Counted from the stretch's first letter, positions 36,633 to 44,301 are shown. The stretch is DNA of 64,000 nucleotides from UBA1189 sp045594245 (GCA_045594245.1 JAZNYG010000021.1:33533-97532); one strand, 5' to 3'. The notes: generated by a model not told the origin, from the sequence alone. A program made the numbers and translations.

Positions 36633-36646
36633 TTTAGTGTTTAGAG
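36633..36646 (-). repeat. CTCTAAA-type heptads 5' of the HU-like gene
   Basis: Minus strand: CTCTAAA, CACTAAA, then CAAA and the start codon 11 nt after the last unit. Confidence 0.65.
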
Positions 36647-36648
36647 AA

Positions 36649-36660
36649 CCATCCGGATGG
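36649..36660. repeat. Palindrome CCATCCGGATGG, copy 1
   Basis: Perfect 12-bp palindrome between the heptads and a hexamer array. A second copy is at 42357. Confidence 0.75.
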
Positions 36661-36661
36661 C

Positions 36662-36709
36662 AGTTATCGTTATCGTCATCGTTTTCGTTATAGTTATTGT
36701 CATCGTTAC
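36662..36709. repeat. Hexamer array, CGTTAT family
   Basis: Eight consecutive 6-nt units: AGTTAT, CGTTAT, CGTCAT, CGTTTT, CGTTAT, AGTTAT, TGTCAT, CGTTAC. Same family as 29008. Confidence 0.8.
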
Positions 36710-36935
36710 AGCCTTGGTTGTTACTATACCCATTCTAAATTATAAATAATTATCGTTTTTCTCGCATTTTTATCCTCTTCACGGTGCAACATCCTCATTA
36801 TCAGCACTCCTTTTTCTCCACTTTTTTGTTTTGCACCTCTTTTGCGCGCAACGGCTTTCGGTGACATTTTTTCTTAGGTGCGAAAACTGTTTTTCATACC
36901 TGCGAGAAATATTTTTCTTACCTTCGAAATTATCC

Positions 36936-37020
36936 GTCACTTGCAAGTGACACGTGCGACGCTTGCTTGTGATGATAGCGTCACTTGCTTGTGACGATAG
37001 TGACACTTGCAAGTGACACA
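36936..37020. repeat. Tandem array of 22-bp units with CTTGCnnGTGA core
   Basis: Units start at 36940, 36962, 36984 and 37006, exactly 22 bp apart. Each begins CTTGC(AA/TT)GTGA, and each is preceded by a TCA, ACG or ACA end. The first and last cores form the palindrome CACTTGCAAGTG; the middle two carry CTTGCTTGTGA. Spacing of about two helical turns puts the cores on one face of the DNA, as in iteron or multi-operator arrays. It lies in a 980-bp region without an intact gene, between the HU-like gene and a primase-like remnant. A minus-strand frame of 80 codons (36779-37021) runs through it but has no recognised homology. Confidence 0.8.
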
Positions 37021-37194
37021 TCTTTTCTAAGGCTCTACAAAGATAATACTAACCTCCCATTTCTCCAAATCTTAGGTATCTTTTTATGTCATAGTTTCGT
37101 CAGAAAATGCCTCGAAATCATTGTTTTTTTGTATTAACTTTGCAACGGAATTAAGGGTTGACACCCTTTCGATGCCTTCTGTGAAGACCTCGGA

Positions 37195-37461
37195 ATATCC
37201 TTGTGGATGTGAACGACATTGCCGAGGAGGTGGACGAACCCAAAGCACCCCTGCGCCGTATGCATAAGCAAGCAGTTCACCACCGCCGAGGCCGTGCGCA
37301 TAGGCGAGGAGATGGGTATCAAGAAGAATGCCGTAGCCAAGAAGTTGGCCAAGCTGAGCAAGGAGTATTACATCGGCAAGGTGCGTCAAGGCGTGTTCGT
37401 GAAGACCTCAAAAATAGAAAGGAACAACTGGAAGAAACAATTTACACTTTCTGCCGCCTAA
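37195..37461 (+). pseudogene. Frameshifted remnant of a DUF3987/primase-type protein
   Basis: Two plus-strand frames carry adjacent pieces of what looks like one protein. Frame one (from 37203) reads DVNDIAEEVDEPKAPLRR; frame two (from about 37270) reads KQFTTAEAVRIGEEMGIKK and then AVAKKLAKLSKEYYIGKVRQ and ends GVFVKTSK. The second piece resembles the winged-helix end of primase/helicase-like proteins of Bacteroidetes mobile elements (FTTAEA...GIKKN pattern). A frameshift separates the pieces and nothing of the main domain remains upstream. I infer a decayed mobile-element gene. A short real gene from 37219 is a less likely alternative. Confidence 0.5.
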
Positions 37462-37544
37462 TCCGCTGAGCATCACGGATACTAAGCCCGAAAGATTTAC
37501 ACAAAGATTTACACTTTTTGTACACTTTCTATGACTTATAAACA

Positions 37545-37581
37545 CTTCACGGGAGCTGCCCACTGGGCGGCTCCCGTGAAG
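37545..37581. terminator. Strong hairpin after the MG2-domain gene
   Basis: CTTCACGGGAGC / GCTCCCGTGAAG (12 bp) continued by a T-G pair and GCCC/GGGC with a 3-nt loop: about 17 bp in all. No T-run on the minus-strand exit. Confidence 0.7.
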
Positions 37582-37605
37582 GTTGTTAATCGTTATATTG
37601 TTTCC

Positions 37606-40275
37606 TTATTCCTTATCTGAGTCGTAGACGATGAACTCACCATATCGGGTGAACCCCTCGGCACGGACGTGGAGATGCTTCGCTCGCTTGCTGTTATAGA
37701 ATGAGATGGATGCACGGCCGTGCTGGTCGGTTCTCACATCGGGATCCCAATAAAGGGTGCGCCGGTAGTCGACACTGTCGGGAAGGACATAGTCGGAGTA
37801 GTCGGGGCTGTAGAATTCGGCAACGCGGTTATACCCTTCGAAATAGGTGTGACGCGTATTGTTGCGCGATTGGAATGGAGGGTATTGCGGACTCTTGCTG
37901 CGTGACTTGTATCCAACTACACAATATGAATGGCGGCGTTTCTCCGTTTGAGGATCCAACTGGAGTATGCTGTCACGGGATATCACGTTGGAGTATACCT
38001 TGATGGTATCTGGCAATATATATGCGCCCCCTTGGCGGCGATTCACCGAATCGGACTTGACGTATGCACTGAAGAGATTTGCCCTACGCATGGAGTAGTC
38101 GATACTCATGATATTGCGCATGGCACCTTCTGGTGATGTGAATACTCCAGGGATGCCGCGGTCTATGATATTGTTCCATTCCCGATAGAAATCGATGACG
38201 ATTTCAGGATGTTCGTAATGGATGACACTGGTTCTCTTGCGCCGCTTTTGGATGGTGACTTCGTCTAAATCCTCATCCATCGCCCAATAGCCTGTATCGG
38301 CAACGACGGCAAGCTCCTCATTGGGCATATGGTATTGGTAATATGAGTAGGGGGTAGTTGCTGGTGAGAACACGCGGTTGATGACGGCGTATGAGTGGCG
38401 CATGCTCAACTTGTGTTTTCTGATGGCTTCTTGTGATAGATCTGTCGGCTGCAGATGGATATGCATATTGGCTTGGTCGTATGTGAGGGTATTGAGGTCA
38501 AGGGAGAAATTTCCCAATGAATCGGCTTCGATGGTACGGCGTAAACGGATGTACTCTCCACGCAGCGAAACATCCATTTTCAGTGACGGTATACGCGGAT
38601 AGTCATCGGCGAAGAAAATGGACTTTCCATTGGGAACTTGGTTGGATATCACATACCCGTCAATCATCAATCCCTTCTCGGGAGCATAGCGTCTGCTATA
38701 GGGCTTGCGGCCGCTCATCGTTTCCCATTCATAACGGCGCCATCCCTGTACCAGCATCAGCAGGTCGAGGTCGGAAGCCATAAGGGTATCGTTGTGATGG
38801 TGGAAATAGGAGTCCGCATCCTCTATGAAACCTTTCAAATCAGAGCATAGTAGCAGTTCACTGCGTATATCTCTGGTGTCATAAGTGGTTATACTGTCTG
38901 CGGCGTCAGTTACTGAAAGGGAAAAGAAGCCCGTTGCAAAAAGCATCTGACTATTATCCCGTAGACTCATATCAAGAGACACTTTCTGATAAGATAGCAG
39001 GCTATCCGGTATATGCTGTATGTCGAGAGTGGCAGGAGGCATATGAGGATTGACGAAGAACAGGCGATCGGCAAGTGCCTTGCCACTTGTATCAAACAAT
39101 GTCAGTTGGTTGACACCAGGGCGAAGCGCCCTATAGTCAATCTGTATACTGGCACTGTCATTACTCGCCACTCTTAGGGTGTCGTAGGCGTATGCTGCTC
39201 CGCGACATTGAAGAATAAGGCCAAGCAGTTCTTCATCGCCAACATTGCCCTTCACGGTGAACGTGGTCTTTCCCTTGCCTATAGGGGGTGTCACATGCAA
39301 CGTATATCCCTGTTTCTTAGGTATGGGAAGCTTGAATTTGTAATCTTTCCCTTTGTATGTGACGAAGGCCGTGTATTGCTCTTCTGACTCTGGTAGTAGT
39401 CGAAATGTACCTCTACCACGCATTGTCGTTGAGAATGTCGTTATTGTCTCCTTATTATTGGCAATTCGCCCTTTGACGTCACACTTCCGTCCCCATTGGT
39501 CCGTTGCCTCAAATGCCACGATAGAGTTTATGCCCTCTATCAGTGCGCCACCCTCCGGGTAGAAGGATATATGCAGGTTGTCTGGGCGCAACGTTGGGTT
39601 GGTCTCTTGTGGGAATGACAATGAGGTGTGTGGAGGGTACCATTTCTTTTCACGCTTATATTCCCCTTTAGCCTGGGGTTTCATATACACGGGAAACACA
39701 CGGGAAAAGATGGTGTGATTGCGTGGCGGAATGATGCTGGAGCGCATACGCAAACTGTCTTTCTCTGTGAGCATAGGGTGCTCAATCTTGGCAGCCATCT
39801 CGTTGTAGTTCGTAAAACGCATAGCTTCCAGCACAAGTCCGCCCGCCAAGATAGTCCACTTCTCCTCATTTCCGAAATTCAGCATATTGCGTGTATAGGC
39901 ACGTATCTCGTAATAGCCCGTGCGATAAGACTCTTCCAATGGAAACTCACCGTGGCACATGCCGTTCTCTACACGGAGTTTACGATGAGCCATCTCCACG
40001 CCATGCTCATTGAGCAGCTCCACATAGAGCACCCCACTTGTCTCGGTAGGGCGCAATGTGGTAGCATTCAGCACATAGGCCTTGAACCAGATGGTGTCGC
40101 CAAGGTAGTAGCTGCGGTTGTCCATGTGGAGATAGACCTTCTCCTGCGGATGCTCGCGGTTGAAGTTGATGATATTGGTCGCATAGTCCTTCAGTTTCTC
40201 CACCGCACTCTCCGTCTGTGCAAGGAGGGCGGAACTGGAGAGCAGTGCAGTGATGAATAGGAGTATGTTTCTCAT
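37606..40275 (-). CDS. Large exported MG2-domain (alpha-2-macroglobulin-like) protein
   Basis: Protein of 889 residues with a signal peptide (about 1-19, LLSSSALLAQ). The start of the mature protein (EKVYLHMDNRSYYLGDTIWFKAYVLN, about 45-70 in split form) is the MG2 macroglobulin fold that marks a common Bacteroidetes secreted family. Further beta domains follow (YPEGGALIEGINSIVAFEATD, about 240-260), and a plug-like segment (about 695-790, EEDLDEVTIQKRRKR-type start) resembling a TonB-receptor plug without a barrel. There is no thioester motif, so it is not a protease trap of the classic type. Family members are predicted envelope proteins of unknown role. It is monocistronic, with a -7 box upstream. 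Confidence 0.78.
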   Translation of the reverse strand: MRNILLFITALLSSSALLAQTESAVEKLKDYATNIINFNREHPQEKVYLHMDNRSYYLGDTIWFKAYVLNATTLRPTETSGVLYVELLNEHGVEMAHRKLRVENGMCHGEFPLEESYRTGYYEIRAYTRNMLNFGNEEKWTILAGGLVLEAMRFTNYNEMAAKIEHPMLTEKDSLRMRSSIIPPRNHTIFSRVFPVYMKPQAKGEYKREKKWYPPHTSLSFPQETNPTLRPDNLHISFYPEGGALIEGINSIVAFEATDQWGRKCDVKGRIANNKETITTFSTTMRGRGTFRLLPESEEQYTAFVTYKGKDYKFKLPIPKKQGYTLHVTPPIGKGKTTFTVKGNVGDEELLGLILQCRGAAYAYDTLRVASNDSASIQIDYRALRPGVNQLTLFDTSGKALADRLFFVNPHMPPATLDIQHIPDSLLSYQKVSLDMSLRDNSQMLFATGFFSLSVTDAADSITTYDTRDIRSELLLCSDLKGFIEDADSYFHHHNDTLMASDLDLLMLVQGWRRYEWETMSGRKPYSRRYAPEKGLMIDGYVISNQVPNGKSIFFADDYPRIPSLKMDVSLRGEYIRLRRTIEADSLGNFSLDLNTLTYDQANMHIHLQPTDLSQEAIRKHKLSMRHSYAVINRVFSPATTPYSYYQYHMPNEELAVVADTGYWAMDEDLDEVTIQKRRKRTSVIHYEHPEIVIDFYREWNNIIDRGIPGVFTSPEGAMRNIMSIDYSMRRANLFSAYVKSDSVNRRQGGAYILPDTIKVYSNVISRDSILQLDPQTEKRRHSYCVVGYKSRSKSPQYPPFQSRNNTRHTYFEGYNRVAEFYSPDYSDYVLPDSVDYRRTLYWDPDVRTDQHGRASISFYNSKRAKHLHVRAEGFTRYGEFIVYDSDKE

Positions 40276-40312
40276 AGGAGATTTGGTCTTGGGCTAATCA
40301 ATACTTACTTTG

Positions 40313-40320
40313 CAAAGGTA
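40313..40320 (-). promoter_or_regulatory. -7 box of the MG2-domain gene
   Basis: Minus-strand TACCTTTG matches TAnnTTTG. No TTG at -33. Leader about 34 nt. Confidence 0.55.
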
Positions 40321-40365
40321 GCGATTACTTATCAAGGCTACAGGGGATTTGGAATGCATAAGAGA

Positions 40366-40391
40366 GAATAGGGCATCGCGATACCCTATTC
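40366..40391 (-). terminator. Hairpin after purE
   Basis: GAATAGGG / CCCTATTC (8 bp) with an inner ATCGCGAT palindrome. T-tract weak on the minus-strand exit. Confidence 0.5.
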
Positions 40392-40423
40392 CCTTTATCT
40401 TTTAGCAGTTTTTAGTTCTTATC

Positions 40424-40927
40424 CTACACCTTGTACTCGTAGCTTACGGTCTTGAGCTCCTCGTTGGCCTTCTCGATCTTGCGCTTGAGGCTTTCCTTGA
40501 AGGCAGCGAAGCGGGTGGCTAGCTCGACATCGGAGAGGGCGAGCATCTGCACGGCGAGGATACCGGCATTCTGTGCGGCATTGATGCCTACAGTGGCTAC
40601 GGGTATGCCGGGAGGCATCTGCACGATGGCCAGCAGGGCATCCATGCCTTCGAGGGTGCTCTTGATGGGTACGCCAATGACGGGGACGGTGGTGCTGGCG
40701 GCAATCACACCAGGCAGGTGGGCTGCCATGCCGGCGGCTGCGATGATGACGCGGATGCCACGCGCGGCGGCTCCCTTGGCAAAGGCCTCTACGGCCTCTG
40801 GGGTGCGGTGTGCCGAGAGGGCGTTCATCTCAAACGGCACCTGCATGTCGTTGAGAAATGCGGCTGCCTTTTCCATGACGGGCAGGTCACTGGTGCTGCC
40901 CATGATAATGCTTACGATAGGTTTCAT
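40424..40927 (-). CDS. purE: N5-carboxyaminoimidazole ribonucleotide mutase
   Basis: Moves the carboxyl group of N5-CAIR to give CAIR in purine synthesis. The start at 40927 (MKPIVSIIMGSTSDLPVM) gives 167 residues, the usual size of class I PurE; a longer open frame upstream runs into the histidine kinase gene and is not coding. Key motifs are complete: GSTSDLPVM (10-18), SAHRTPE (about 43-49), AAAGMAAHLPGV and GIPVATVGINAAQNAGILA in the core. A -7 variant lies upstream in the gap after the histidine kinase gene. No purK is adjacent. Confidence 0.96.
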   Translation of the reverse strand: MKPIVSIIMGSTSDLPVMEKAAAFLNDMQVPFEMNALSAHRTPEAVEAFAKGAAARGIRVIIAAAGMAAHLPGVIAASTTVPVIGVPIKSTLEGMDALLAIVQMPPGIPVATVGINAAQNAGILAVQMLALSDVELATRFAAFKESLKRKIEKANEELKTVSYEYKV

Positions 40928-40962
40928 GTGATAGGTGTATTTGTTAGATTTGTTTCCTGTTG

Positions 40963-40970
40963 CGAAGATA
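40963..40970 (-). promoter_or_regulatory. -7 box variant for purE
   Basis: Minus-strand TATCTTCG, the same variant as before murC and the GH2 gene. No TTG at -33. Confidence 0.45.
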
Positions 40971-41013
40971 GCAATAATCTCTCGAATGGAGTGCTTTTGT
41001 GCGAAAAAATCTG

Positions 41014-42291
41014 CTATGATGGGGCATTGATGCTGAAAATGTGCTTGCCCCCTTCGTAGGCGTAGCGTACGGTGAGGTGGGCGGTGTCGCATATGGCCTT
41101 GACGATGGAGAGGCCGAGGCCGTTGGAGTGCTTTTTGCCGTGGTGTGCCTTGTAGAAGCGGTCGAAGAGGCGGTTGGTATCGAGCGCTGCATCCTCGCCG
41201 GTGTTGGCTATGCTGAGGGCGGTGCCGGTGATGTAGACGTCGATGGTGCCGCCCGCGATGTTATGCAGGTAGGCATTGCGTAGCAGATTGTTCACGAGCG
41301 AGGTCATGAGCTCTTTGTTGGCGGTGAGGGTCCATTGCCCCTTCTCGTAGAGGTGGGTGGTGATGCCCTTCGACTCATACACCTCGGCGAGCAGCTCTAT
41401 TTGTTGGCGCAGGGTGGCGTTGATATCGACTTTCGTTTGTTCGATAAACTGGTTGTTCTCTATCTTGGAGAGGAAGAGGAGGGTCTTGTTGAGGCGGATG
41501 AGTTCGCCCATCGTCTGCTGCATCTTGGCCAGCTCGGTCATCTGCTGCTCGGTGAGCGTGTCGTCTTCCATCATCAGTTCTAGGCGGTTTTGGCAGATGG
41601 CCAGTGGGGTTTGCAGCTCGTGTGAGGCGTCGCCAATGAAGCGGCGCTCACGCTCATAGGCCTCTTCGATGCGGTCGATGCAATCGGAGACGGATTCGTT
41701 GAGCCGCTGAAATTCGGTCACGTCGGTGTCATTGTGCAGTGGCTGGCGCTTGCCGATGGCGTAGCTGTCAAGATGGTCGAGGACGCGGTAGAGGGGCCGC
41801 GTGTGGCGCACGAAGACCCAGGCAAAGACGCCAATGACCACCAGCATCATCACCACCAGCAGGATGAGGGTGGCCACGAGGATGGTGCTGATGACCTCAT
41901 TGCGCTCATACACAGGAGTCATCACGGTGAGCTGCCAGTAGTCGTCGGCGGCACCCTCGAAGATGGTGTGCATCACGCGGGCTGGCTCTGTCTCGCGGCG
42001 CGACTCGATGTAGACATCCTTGAATTCGTACTCCACACCTACCTCGTGCTGAAACTCGGCAGGCGACAGGGCACGTATGTAGTAGGTGTTGTTGGAATTG
42101 CTTGTGCTGTCGGGCAATGCCTCACCGGCAAGGAAGCGGCGTATAATCTGTTCGGAATACACCTCGAGCTGGTCGTCGACCTCGTCGATAAGTTCATCGC
42201 TGAGGATGACGTAGAACACCGCTGCCCAAGCCATGAAGATGAGCAGAAGCGGCAGGATGAGGCTGCGTATGGCGTGTGTGGTGAGTTTCAT
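41014..42291 (-). CDS. Sensor histidine kinase
   Basis: Inner membrane sensor of 425 residues, partner of the response regulator encoded upstream. It has a first transmembrane helix (about 9-29), a periplasmic sensing region (about 30-150), a second helix (about 152-177), and a HAMP-like linker. The dimerisation domain carries the H-box GDASHELQTPLAICQNR with phospho-acceptor His near 223. The ATPase domain has the N-box (LVNNLLRNAYLH), G1 (SIANTGED) and G2 (GLGLSIVKAICD). The protein looks active. The signal is unknown. The gap to the regulator gene holds a heptad array and a palindrome. Resembles the RprX type in layout; I do not assign it. Confidence 0.93.
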   Translation of the reverse strand: MKLTTHAIRSLILPLLLIFMAWAAVFYVILSDELIDEVDDQLEVYSEQIIRRFLAGEALPDSTSNSNNTYYIRALSPAEFQHEVGVEYEFKDVYIESRRETEPARVMHTIFEGAADDYWQLTVMTPVYERNEVISTILVATLILLVVMMLVVIGVFAWVFVRHTRPLYRVLDHLDSYAIGKRQPLHNDTDVTEFQRLNESVSDCIDRIEEAYERERRFIGDASHELQTPLAICQNRLELMMEDDTLTEQQMTELAKMQQTMGELIRLNKTLLFLSKIENNQFIEQTKVDINATLRQQIELLAEVYESKGITTHLYEKGQWTLTANKELMTSLVNNLLRNAYLHNIAGGTIDVYITGTALSIANTGEDAALDTNRLFDRFYKAHHGKKHSNGLGLSIVKAICDTAHLTVRYAYEGGKHIFSINAPS

Positions 42292-42306
42292 GTGCTTTGG
42301 GGTGAT

Positions 42307-42348
42307 AACGATTAAAGATTAACGATGAATGATTAATGATGAACGGGG
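42307..42348. repeat. Heptad array between response regulator and kinase genes
   Basis: Six 7-nt units: AACGATT, AAAGATT, AACGATG, AATGATT, AATGATG, AACGGGG. It lies 16 nt upstream of the kinase start codon on the minus strand. Confidence 0.8.
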
Positions 42349-42356
42349 AGAGCGAG

Positions 42357-42368
42357 CCATCCGGATGG
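42357..42368. repeat. Palindrome CCATCCGGATGG, copy 2
   Basis: Exact second copy of the 12-bp palindrome at 36649, again next to a short-period array. CCTTAAC heptads (42371-42384) follow and overlap the regulator stop codon. Confidence 0.75.
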
Positions 42369-42379
42369 CCCCTTAACCC

Positions 42380-43057
42380 TTAACTCATAACCAACTTATA
42401 CCCCATACCATATACGGCCACAATCTCTATGTTGGCGTCCCAGGCGGAAAGGCGCTTGCGCAGGTTCTTGATTTGGGCATACACGAAGTCGTAGTTGTCG
42501 ACATCATCGAAGTGGTCGCCCCAGATGGCTTCGGCAAGCATGTTCTTGCTTACAATACGGTTGGGGCGTTGCAGGAAATAGAGCAGAAGGTCAAACTCCT
42601 TGCGTGATAACTCCCTCTTGGTGTCGCCAACCCATATGTCGAATGTGTGCGGATTGACCTTCACTTCTCCATAGCTCACGTATTGCTCGCCACCCTGGTT
42701 GTTGCGGCGGAGTACGCTCTTGATGCGTGAGAGCAATTCGGCCAGGTGAAATGGCTTGGGCAGATAGTCGTCGGCACCGAGGTCGAGTCCCTCGACCTTG
42801 TCCTCTATGGTGTCGCGTGCCGAGATGATGATAAGGCTGCCTGTCTTCTTCATCTCCTTGAGCTCGCGCAGAAGGTCGAGGCCGTTCCCATCGGGCAGGT
42901 TGATATCGAGCAGGATGCAGTCGTAGGTGTAGTCAGAGAGTTTGATGAGCCCCGTGCTGTAGTTGGGAGCTACCTCTACGATGTAGCGCTCCTTCTCCAG
43001 TGTCTTGCGCAGTATCTCCTGGAAGGAGAGGTCGTCTTCGATGATGAGAATTTTCAT
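42380..43057 (-). CDS. OmpR-family response regulator
   Basis: Cytosolic transcription factor of 225 residues. The receiver domain (1-120) has the acidic pair ED at 7-8/9, phospho-acceptor Asp51 (LLDINLPDG), Ser/Thr switch in IISARD and Lys in LPKPF. The C-terminal winged helix (about 130-225) has ELSRKEFDLLLYFLQRPNRI and YDFVYAQIKNLRKRLS of the OmpR family. It starts 18 bp after the lytic transglycosylase stop and is followed by the kinase gene, so the three probably form one operon. Targets unknown. Confidence 0.95.
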   Translation of the reverse strand: MKILIIEDDLSFQEILRKTLEKERYIVEVAPNYSTGLIKLSDYTYDCILLDINLPDGNGLDLLRELKEMKKTGSLIIISARDTIEDKVEGLDLGADDYLPKPFHLAELLSRIKSVLRRNNQGGEQYVSYGEVKVNPHTFDIWVGDTKRELSRKEFDLLLYFLQRPNRIVSKNMLAEAIWGDHFDDVDNYDFVYAQIKNLRKRLSAWDANIEIVAVYGMGYKLVMS

Positions 43058-43075
43058 AGGACTGAGGATATGGGG

Positions 43076-44059
43076 TTAATCGATTACCCAAGCAGGATTG
43101 TGTGGCTTGGTTTTCTGTGGGTCGTAGTGCAGTGCCTTGGCATCGGGGATGCGTATATGGTAGGTGCGCCCCGACTTGTTGTTCATCGTATACTCGCGTA
43201 GCCAGGGGTTCTCCTCCTTGAGCTGGGCTATAGTCACACCATGCTGGCGGGCGAAGGCTGTGAGGTCATCAATCTGCTTTGTCGTGGTGATTATCTCCTT
43301 CGGGGCGATGTAGGGGTACAATTGCGAGCGCTTGAGCACGAAGCCGTAGGCCTTGGGATTCTCGAGTACCAGCTTGGCGGTGAGGATGCGGAACATGTAG
43401 CGCGAAGTCTCCTCTACGAGCCAGAGATCCATGGCGCGTGTGGTGCCTTGCTGCTCGAGTCGGCGCGAGATACCGCTCTGCCCGGCATTGTAGCTAGCCG
43501 CTACCGTCATCCAGTCGCCATAGAGGGAATACGACTCCTTCAGGTATTCGCAGGCAGCACGGGTGGCTTTCTCCACGTTGTATCGTTCGTCAATATTGGC
43601 ATTCACCTCCAGCCCATATTCGCGCCCCGTAGTCTGCATGAATTGCCATAGGCCAGCTGCTCCGGCAGGCGACTTTGCAGTGGGGCTGAGGTTGCTCTCT
43701 ATGACCATCAGGTATTTGAGGTCGTCGGGCACGCCACACTCCTTGAGTATGGGTTCTACGATGGGGAAATATCTGTTTGCCCGCTTTATCATGAGCAGTG
43801 TCAGTTGGTGCGAGTAGGTGAAAGCGGTAATCTCGCGATCCATGCGTTCACGCAGGTCGGCACGGTCGAGCCGGATGACCTCATCGGCAAACTTCACCTC
43901 GGCGGGTACCTCGGGCACTACGGCCAATGCCGCGACCTGGGCTTGTGGCAGTTCCTTGTTGGAGAGTTGCTGATATCCCATCAGTAAGGGTATGGAGGCT
44001 CCTGCACCCAAGAGCAGGGCAGCAGTGAGAGCTTTGCTGAAAATCTTTTTACCATTCAT
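43076..44059 (-). CDS. Membrane-bound lytic transglycosylase with LysM-like end (MltD-like)
   Basis: Cleaves peptidoglycan glycan strands in the periplasm. The start at 44059 (MNGKKIFSKALTAALLLG) gives 327 residues and a plausible signal anchor; a longer frame would begin in the promoter. The SLT domain (about 90-225) has the catalytic Glu in VIESNLSP, then the GAAGLWQFMQTTGREYGL motif and AASYNAGQSGI. The C-terminal part (about 250-315) matches a LysM-like repeat (DLTAFARQHGVTIAQLKEEN). It leads an operon with a two-component system, so the regulator may respond to cell wall damage (inference). Confidence 0.92.
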   Translation of the reverse strand: MNGKKIFSKALTAALLLGAGASIPLLMGYQQLSNKELPQAQVAALAVVPEVPAEVKFADEVIRLDRADLRERMDREITAFTYSHQLTLLMIKRANRYFPIVEPILKECGVPDDLKYLMVIESNLSPTAKSPAGAAGLWQFMQTTGREYGLEVNANIDERYNVEKATRAACEYLKESYSLYGDWMTVAASYNAGQSGISRRLEQQGTTRAMDLWLVEETSRYMFRILTAKLVLENPKAYGFVLKRSQLYPYIAPKEIITTTKQIDDLTAFARQHGVTIAQLKEENPWLREYTMNNKSGRTYHIRIPDAKALHYDPQKTKPHNPAWVID

Positions 44060-44084
44060 ATATCTTATATCTGTATCAATGCTA

Positions 44085-44104
44085 CAAAGATACAAATAAA
44101 CGAG
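44085..44104 (-). promoter_or_regulatory. Duplicated promoter block, copy 1 (proximal)
   Basis: Minus-strand TATCTTTG (44085-44092) inside a 20-bp block CAAAGATACAAATAAACGAG (plus strand) that recurs at 44169. Confidence 0.65.
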
Positions 44105-44168
44105 TGAGAAATATGAAGTTTACTTCAATATTTTTTTACAACGAGTACCAGTATCTTCGAGGTTACCT

Positions 44169-44188
44169 CAAAGATACGAATAAACGAG
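44169..44188 (-). promoter_or_regulatory. Duplicated promoter block, copy 2 (distal)
   Basis: CAAAGATACGAATAAACGAG on the plus strand, one mismatch to the block at 44085, offset exactly 84 bp. Contains minus-strand TATCTTTG (44169-44176). Confidence 0.6.
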
Positions 44189-44293
44189 CAAAAAATAGAG
44201 AGCTTGCAAGGGTATTTTTCTCTGCGAGTGCGGGATTCTCTTCTTGGTGTATAAAATTATGGTGAAATATTTTTTAGATTAATGGAAAATGTG

Positions 44294-44301
44294 TAAATTT
44301 G
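44294..44301 (+). promoter_or_regulatory. -7 box of guaB
   Basis: TAAATTTG matches TAnnTTTG. Implied leader about 27 nt to the ATG at 44333. -33 element not evident. Confidence 0.6.

Noticed and set aside
36936..37020. CRISPR array
   Set aside because: Units are contiguous 22-mers without unique spacers, and no cas genes are near.
36779..37021. 80-codon minus-strand gene across the 22-bp array
   Set aside because: Basic, repeat-encoded sequence with no family, signal or promoter. Kept only as an alternative reading of the array.
40928..41092. Longer PurE with an extra 55 residues at the N-terminus
   Set aside because: The extension overlaps the end of the histidine kinase gene and its sequence is Arg/Pro noise; family length fits the start at 40927.
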